Assembly: GCA_025450375.1 (NCBI GenBank)
Contig: JANWHO010000181.1
Coordinates: 1 to 8,184, forward strand
Direction: 5' to 3'
DNA length: 8,184 bases
Source of the DNA: Chloroflexota bacterium
Lineage (GTDB): Bacteria > Chloroflexota > UBA5177 > JANWHV01
Shown here: positions 4,901 through 8,184 of the stretch, in pieces
Layout of the letters: each line of letters opens with the position of its first letter
How positions within the stretch are numbered: position 1 is the first letter of the stretch
Position numbers and translations under genes: made by a program
Notes under the pieces: generated by a model
The model's input: the letters and a program-made list of their open reading frames with translations, nothing else
Databases searched by the model: none
What the model was told of the DNA's origin: nothing

Positions 4901-6157
4901 ATGTTGCATCGTTGCTTCTCCTCACGAATGACGCGCCTGGTGTGCGCCTTTGCCGTCAGCGCCGCCGTGCTTATCCCGCCGCAAGCGAGCGGCGCGGCAT
5001 CCATGACCAGCCTGACTTTTTGGAATGGCTTTACCGGTCCCGACGCGCCTACCATTCAGACCCTGGTCAGCCGCTATAACACGGCCAATCATTCTACAAT
5101 CTCAGTGAGCCAGAACGTGATGCCCTGGGCCGATCTGATGACCAAGCTGCTGGCTTCCTATGCGGTCGGCCAGGGCCCCGACGTGGCCGCGTTTCACTTG
5201 CAGTACCTGCCCCAGTACGTGCAGGCCGGCTTGATCGCGCCAATTGATGACGCCTATGGCCATGGCCTGTCCGCCGCCGCCATCCCACCCGATCTGTTGC
5301 GGTCGCTTAAAATCGGCGGCCATTATTACGGAGCGCCGGCCAACTATGCCACGTTGATGCTGTATTGGAACAAGAACCTCTTCAAGAAAGCAGGCTTGTC
5401 CCAGGCGCCCACGACCCTGGCCCAAATGCAGGCCGACGCGGTAAAACTCTCTCACCAGGGCGCCAACCCTCAGTATGGGATCGCCCTCGCCGACCATGCC
5501 ACGATCCCGATGTGGCCCATCCTTATGTGGCAAAATGGCGGGGACGTGGTCAGCGCCGATCACACCAAGTCGCTCCTCGCGGCGCCGAAGACCATCCAGG
5601 CCGTGACGAGTTGGGCGACCCTGATCGCCAAGGATCACATCAGTCCAGTCGGTCTGGCCGGCGCCGAGGCCGACAGCTACTTCCAGAGTCAGAAAGCGGC
5701 GATGGAGATCAACGGGCCCTGGGCCACGTCCGGATACACCCAGGCGCATATTAACTACGACGTGGCGCCGGTCCCGGTCGGGCCCGCCGGGCCGGTCACC
5801 TTATCGGACGCCGTCATCCTGGTCGTCAATAAGCATTCGCCCAACCTGGCGGCCGCGGAGTCGTTCGTGAAGTGGTGGAACCAGAAGCCCCAACAGGCAT
5901 ACATCTCGCTGCAATCCGGATTTCCGCCGGCGCGCACCGATATGACGAGCGACACCTCCTTACAGAAGAATCCCTTCGTGATCAAGTTCGCCCGCCAGGC
6001 GCCCTATGCACGCTTCTATCTCGCGGGACTGAAGAATTTCGACAAGATAGACACGGATGTGATCACGCCCGCGATTCAGAGTATTGAGTACAATCGGGCC
6101 TCGCCCGCCGCGGCACTGCGAAAAGCCGCGACCCAGATGAACGCGCTACTGCCCTAA
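4901..6157 (+). CDS. CUT1-type sugar ABC transporter substrate-binding protein
   Basis: This 418-aa protein is an extracellular solute-binding protein of family 1 (MalE/UgpB type), which captures a sugar or oligosaccharide and delivers it to the membrane permeases. Residues 1 to about 32 are a Sec signal peptide: Arg4, Arg9 and Arg12, then a hydrophobic core LVCAFAVSAAVLIPP (13-27), with likely cleavage near ASGAA (29-33). There is no lipobox cysteine at the cleavage site. The mature part starts with LTFWNGFTGPD (38-48), typical of the family. It continues with GQGPDV (90-95), LYWNKNLFKKAG (154-165), KAAMEINGPW (265-274) and SGFPPAR (339-345). The ATG is supported by AAGG at 4891-4894, six bases upstream. 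It follows the LacI-type regulator by 99 bases and precedes the permeases, with a strong hairpin in between. The family is secure; the ligand is unknown. Confidence 0.9.
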   Translation: MLHRCFSSRMTRLVCAFAVSAAVLIPPQASGAASMTSLTFWNGFTGPDAPTIQTLVSRYNTANHSTISVSQNVMPWADLMTKLLASYAVGQGPDVAAFHLQYLPQYVQAGLIAPIDDAYGHGLSAAAIPPDLLRSLKIGGHYYGAPANYATLMLYWNKNLFKKAGLSQAPTTLAQMQADAVKLSHQGANPQYGIALADHATIPMWPILMWQNGGDVVSADHTKSLLAAPKTIQAVTSWATLIAKDHISPVGLAGAEADSYFQSQKAAMEINGPWATSGYTQAHINYDVAPVPVGPAGPVTLSDAVILVVNKHSPNLAAAESFVKWWNQKPQQAYISLQSGFPPARTDMTSDTSLQKNPFVIKFARQAPYARFYLAGLKNFDKIDTDVITPAIQSIEYNRASPAAALRKAATQMNALLP

Positions 6158-6174
6158 GTACGCTCGGGCGGAGA

Positions 6175-6201
6175 GGGGCCGGCATGCATCGCGCCGGCCC
6201 C
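6175..6201 (+). other. Strong GC-rich intercistronic hairpin between binding-protein and permease genes
   Basis: GGGGCCGGC (6175-6183) pairs perfectly with GCCGGCCCC (6193-6201) around a 9-base loop. It starts 17 bases after the binding-protein stop and has no T-run, so it is not a standard intrinsic terminator. Similar hairpins after binding-protein genes (malE-malF is the classic case) protect the upstream mRNA and leave more binding protein than permease. The ATG at 6184 lies in the loop and is therefore a poor start. Confidence 0.7.
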
Positions 6202-6252
6202 GGCCCAGGCGCCGCTAGACGTGGCCACGAGAAGGGAAAGGGAGATCCACGC

Positions 6253-7188
6253 ATGGCGATGCCTACCGCCCACGCCCCGGTGCCACTCGCGGCTCGCCGC
6301 CGCCTGCTTCGCCCACATGGCCGGGTCCGCGCCATCCTCGCGAGTTATCTCTTCATGCTCCCCAGTTTGCTGGTCATCGGCATCTTCATGTTCTGGCCCA
6401 TTATCCAGATCGTGTGGTTCAGTCTTCACCAATGGAGCTTCATCGCCACGGATCACCCCTATGTTGGCGCGGACAATTATCGGCAACTGGCCAATGATTC
6501 ACGATTCTGGGGGGATCTGCACAATACCCTGCTGTTCACGGTCGGAGTGGTGCCGGCGAGCGTCCTGCTCCCACTGCCGGTCGCGGTGGCGCTCAATCGA
6601 CGCCTCCGTGGTCGCGCCTTCTTTCGCGCCGCGTACTTCTTGCCGGCGGTCAGCTCCTATGCTGTAATGGCGATCGTCTGGTCGCTGCTCCTTCAGCCCG
6701 ACATTGGGCTGCTCTCGCGGTACTTCAAGCTACTGCACTTCCCGGTCGCCGACTGGCTGCACGATCCGAGTTGGGCGCTCCCGGCGATCATGTTGGTGGG
6801 GATCTGGAAGACCATTGGTTTCAATATGGTCATTCTGCTCACCGGCATCCAGGGTATTCCGGAAACCTACTACGAGGCCGCACAGATGGACGGCGCCTCA
6901 ACGGCCGCCCGGTTTTTCCGGATCACCCTGCCGCTTTTACGCCCCACCTTGCTCTTCGTCACCGTGACCTCCATGATCGCATCCTTCCAGATCTTCGACC
7001 CGGTGTTCGTCATGACGGGCGGCGGCCCGCTCTTCAGCACCGAAACGCTGGTCACCTACATCTATCACGAGGGCTTTCAACTCTTCGATACCGGCTATGC
7101 CTCAACCCTTGCCTGCATCTTGTTCCTGATCATGCTCGCGCTCACGGTGGTCCAGTTACGGGTGTTCCGTTTCCAGGAGGAGGACTGA
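6253..7188 (+). CDS. Sugar ABC transporter permease, MalF/UgpA type (CUT1 first permease)
   Basis: This 311-aa inner-membrane protein forms half of the translocation channel for the sugar delivered by the preceding binding protein. Hydrophobic segments lie at about residues 29-53, 92-116, 125-148, 174-198, 231-251 and 283-303, giving the usual six. The cytoplasmic EAA loop that docks on the ATPase is intact: EAAQMDGASTAARFFRITLP (208-227). FDPVFVMTGGGP (248-259) is also typical of MalF-like permeases. The start at 6253 is preferred because GGGAG (6240-6244) precedes it by eight bases. An in-frame ATG at 6184 would add a 23-residue Arg/Gly-rich tail and lies in the loop of a stable hairpin. 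The stop is two bases before the next permease, so the two are co-translated. No large periplasmic insertion like that of enteric MalF is present. Confidence 0.88.
   Translation: MAMPTAHAPVPLAARRRLLRPHGRVRAILASYLFMLPSLLVIGIFMFWPIIQIVWFSLHQWSFIATDHPYVGADNYRQLANDSRFWGDLHNTLLFTVGVVPASVLLPLPVAVALNRRLRGRAFFRAAYFLPAVSSYAVMAIVWSLLLQPDIGLLSRYFKLLHFPVADWLHDPSWALPAIMLVGIWKTIGFNMVILLTGIQGIPETYYEAAQMDGASTAARFFRITLPLLRPTLLFVTVTSMIASFQIFDPVFVMTGGGPLFSTETLVTYIYHEGFQLFDTGYASTLACILFLIMLALTVVQLRVFRFQEED
7177..7184 (+). promoter_or_regulatory. Ribosome binding site for the second permease
   Basis: GGAGGAGG at about 7177-7183 lies inside the last codons of the first permease, about seven bases before the ATG at 7191. 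The strong site and the two-base gap between genes favour coupled translation of the permease pair. Confidence 0.6.
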
Positions 7189-7190
7189 CC

Positions 7191-8054
7191 ATGGTCATGG
7201 CACAACCACGGGCGCGGGCACGCTTCCGGCCCTCCGTGCCGCGCGTGGGTACGGTCATCCTCTATCTCCTGCTGATCGGTCTCGCGATTATCATCCTCTT
7301 CCCGTTCATCTGGATGGTCTTGACCTCGCTCAAGACAGAGAGCGATATTGCCGCCGCTCCGCCGCGCCTCTTGCCGCGACAAGTGAGCCTGCTCGCCTAC
7401 GCACAGGTCTGGGACCGCTTGCCCCTGCTGACCTTCTTCCGCAACACGGTAGTCTTTGCCGGCGGGGTCACCCTGGTGTCACTGGTCTGCGATTCACTGA
7501 CCGCGTATGCTCTCGCGCGCCTGGACTTTCCCGGCCGCACCGTCATCTTCGTGCTCATCCTGGCCACCTTGATGATCCCGGTACAGGTCACGATCATCCC
7601 CGTGTTTATCATGGTCTATCATCTCGGCTGGCTTAACACCTTCGCCGGCTTGATTGTGCCGCGGGCCACCAATGCGTTCGGCATCTTCATGCTTCGTCAG
7701 TTTTTCCTCACCGTACCGCGCGAGCTGGATCAGGCGGCGCGCATTGACGGGTGCAACCTGTTCGGCATCTATTGGCGGATTATCCTTCCCTTGTCCACCA
7801 GTGCCCTGGCCACCCTGGCCGTGTTGCATTTGATGTATAACTGGAATGATCTCCTCTGGCCGCTGGTAATGACCACCTCCACGAGCATGGAACCCCTGAC
7901 GGTCGGACTGGCGACCCTCACCGGCCAGCATGAGTATGAGTACGCGGTGCTCATGGCCGGAGCGACCCTCGCGGTCGCCCCGCTCTTACTCGCGTTCCTG
8001 TGTATCCAGCGGTACTTCATCCAGGGGATCGCCGTGACCGGCCTGAAAGAGTGA
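7191..8054 (+). CDS. Sugar ABC transporter permease, MalG/UgpE type (CUT1 second permease)
   Basis: This 287-aa membrane protein is the partner permease of the CUT1 importer. It shows the MalG-type N-terminus, with a first membrane segment at 21-45 ending PFIWMVLTSLKTESDI (38-53), then segments near 85-105, 117-143, 151-171, 201-221 and 253-273. The conserved RNTVVFA (84-90) and AYALARLDFPG (105-115) are characteristic. The EAA loop reads QAARIDGCNLFGIYWRIILP (181-200): Gln replaces the usual Glu and Cys replaces the usual Ala after DG, while the rest of the motif is kept. It ends with a typical Q-R-Y-F-I-Q-G-I-A-V-T-G-L-K-E tail (273-287). The frame stays open far upstream, but that part is out-of-frame sequence of the first permease. 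ATG 7191 has the strong ribosome site; ATG 7197 is an alternative. No ATPase gene follows. Confidence 0.9.
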   Translation: MVMAQPRARARFRPSVPRVGTVILYLLLIGLAIIILFPFIWMVLTSLKTESDIAAAPPRLLPRQVSLLAYAQVWDRLPLLTFFRNTVVFAGGVTLVSLVCDSLTAYALARLDFPGRTVIFVLILATLMIPVQVTIIPVFIMVYHLGWLNTFAGLIVPRATNAFGIFMLRQFFLTVPRELDQAARIDGCNLFGIYWRIILPLSTSALATLAVLHLMYNWNDLLWPLVMTTSTSMEPLTVGLATLTGQHEYEYAVLMAGATLAVAPLLLAFLCIQRYFIQGIAVTGLKE

Positions 8055-8121
8055 CCGAGGGTACGGCCCCGGCTCCAATAGCGCAATGGTCTGTAGTAGC
8101 TAGCCAAAGAGGTGGAGGGTC

Positions 8122-8184
8122 ATGACGCTTCTCGCGCCATTCTCGAGCGATCCGCGCGCGTTCGTGTGGGCTGGCGGCTTTGAG
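8122..8184 (+). CDS. Start of a probable family 1 glycosidase-like enzyme (partial, runs off the window)
   Basis: Only the first 21 codons are present: MTLLAPFSSDPRAFVWAG followed by GFE. The FVWAGGFE segment resembles the first beta strand of GH1-like (beta-glucosidase, COG2723) proteins, where a W-A-G/A-x-x-E stretch is common. The start ATG has GGTGGAGG at 8111-8118, about four bases upstream. The gene follows the second permease on the same strand after 67 bases, with no terminator between, so it is probably in the same operon. A glycosidase that cleaves the imported oligosaccharide in the cytoplasm fits this place well. The evidence is short and the enzyme class should be taken as tentative; that a gene starts here is more certain. 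Confidence 0.55.
   Translation, partial: MTLLAPFSSDPRAFVWAGGFE

Noticed and set aside
3659..4909. Long minus-strand frame (416 codons) opposite the LacI-family gene
   Set aside because: It is complementary to a clear LacI-family protein, has no domain sense and has no ribosome site; long antisense frames are common in GC-rich DNA.
6184..6252. ATG at 6184 as the start of the first permease
   Set aside because: It lies in the loop of a 9-bp hairpin and adds a low-complexity Arg/Gly-rich tail. ATG 6253 has a proper ribosome site.
6771..7190. Upstream extension of the second permease frame
   Set aside because: The frame is open but overlaps the first permease out of frame, and its translation has no membrane segments or family resemblance.
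8055..8121. Promoter or terminator between the second permease and the glycosidase-like gene
   Set aside because: There is no convincing -35/-10 pair, no stable stem with a T-run and no copy of the LacI-type operator in these 67 bases.
1..8184. tRNA, rRNA, CRISPR array or insertion sequence
   Set aside because: I saw no cloverleaf with conserved T-loop, no regularly spaced repeats, no transposase motifs and no terminal inverted repeats with target duplications.

Overview
This is a GC-rich bacterial window of about 8.2 kb. It has dense gene packing, clear Shine-Dalgarno sites and no CRISPR array, rRNA, tRNA or insertion sequence that I can see. The gene set (a LacI regulator with a CUT1 sugar ABC transporter and a glycosidase, plus a SufR-like regulator with an SDR and a QueA-like protein) fits a GC-rich soil or thermophilic lineage such as Chloroflexota or a Sulfobacillus-like Firmicute. 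The taxonomy is inference; no marker gene is present.

Region A (1-865) looks like the worn end of a restriction-modification locus. The C-terminal two thirds of a D12-class adenine DNA methyltransferase runs in from the left. It converges on, and overlaps, the 3' end of an HNH endonuclease gene whose N-terminal half is missing.

Region B (about 866-3520) is a divergent unit. A SufR/COG2345-type regulator carrying three of the four cysteines of the SufR motif is read leftwards. A short-chain dehydrogenase and a QueA-like protein, coupled by an ATGA overlap, are read rightwards. Between them lies a perfect 12-bp inverted repeat that overlaps candidate promoters on both strands. The simplest reading is an autoregulated, iron-sulfur or redox responsive switch over the SDR-QueA-like pair. 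The substrate of that pair is unknown.

Region C (about 3627-8184) is a carbohydrate uptake cluster. A near-consensus promoter with a perfect LacI-type operator at its start point drives a LacI-family repressor. It is followed on the same strand by a periplasmic or extracellular sugar-binding protein, a strong intercistronic hairpin, two MalF/MalG-type permeases and the first 21 codons of what looks like a family 1 glycosidase-like enzyme. No ATPase is encoded here, so the transporter probably uses one encoded elsewhere. Together these genes would sense, import and hydrolyse an oligosaccharide.

The most interesting points are the SufR-like regulator with its palindromic operator next to a QueA paralog with altered signature motifs, and the decayed restriction-modification end. 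The sugar cluster is a standard type.
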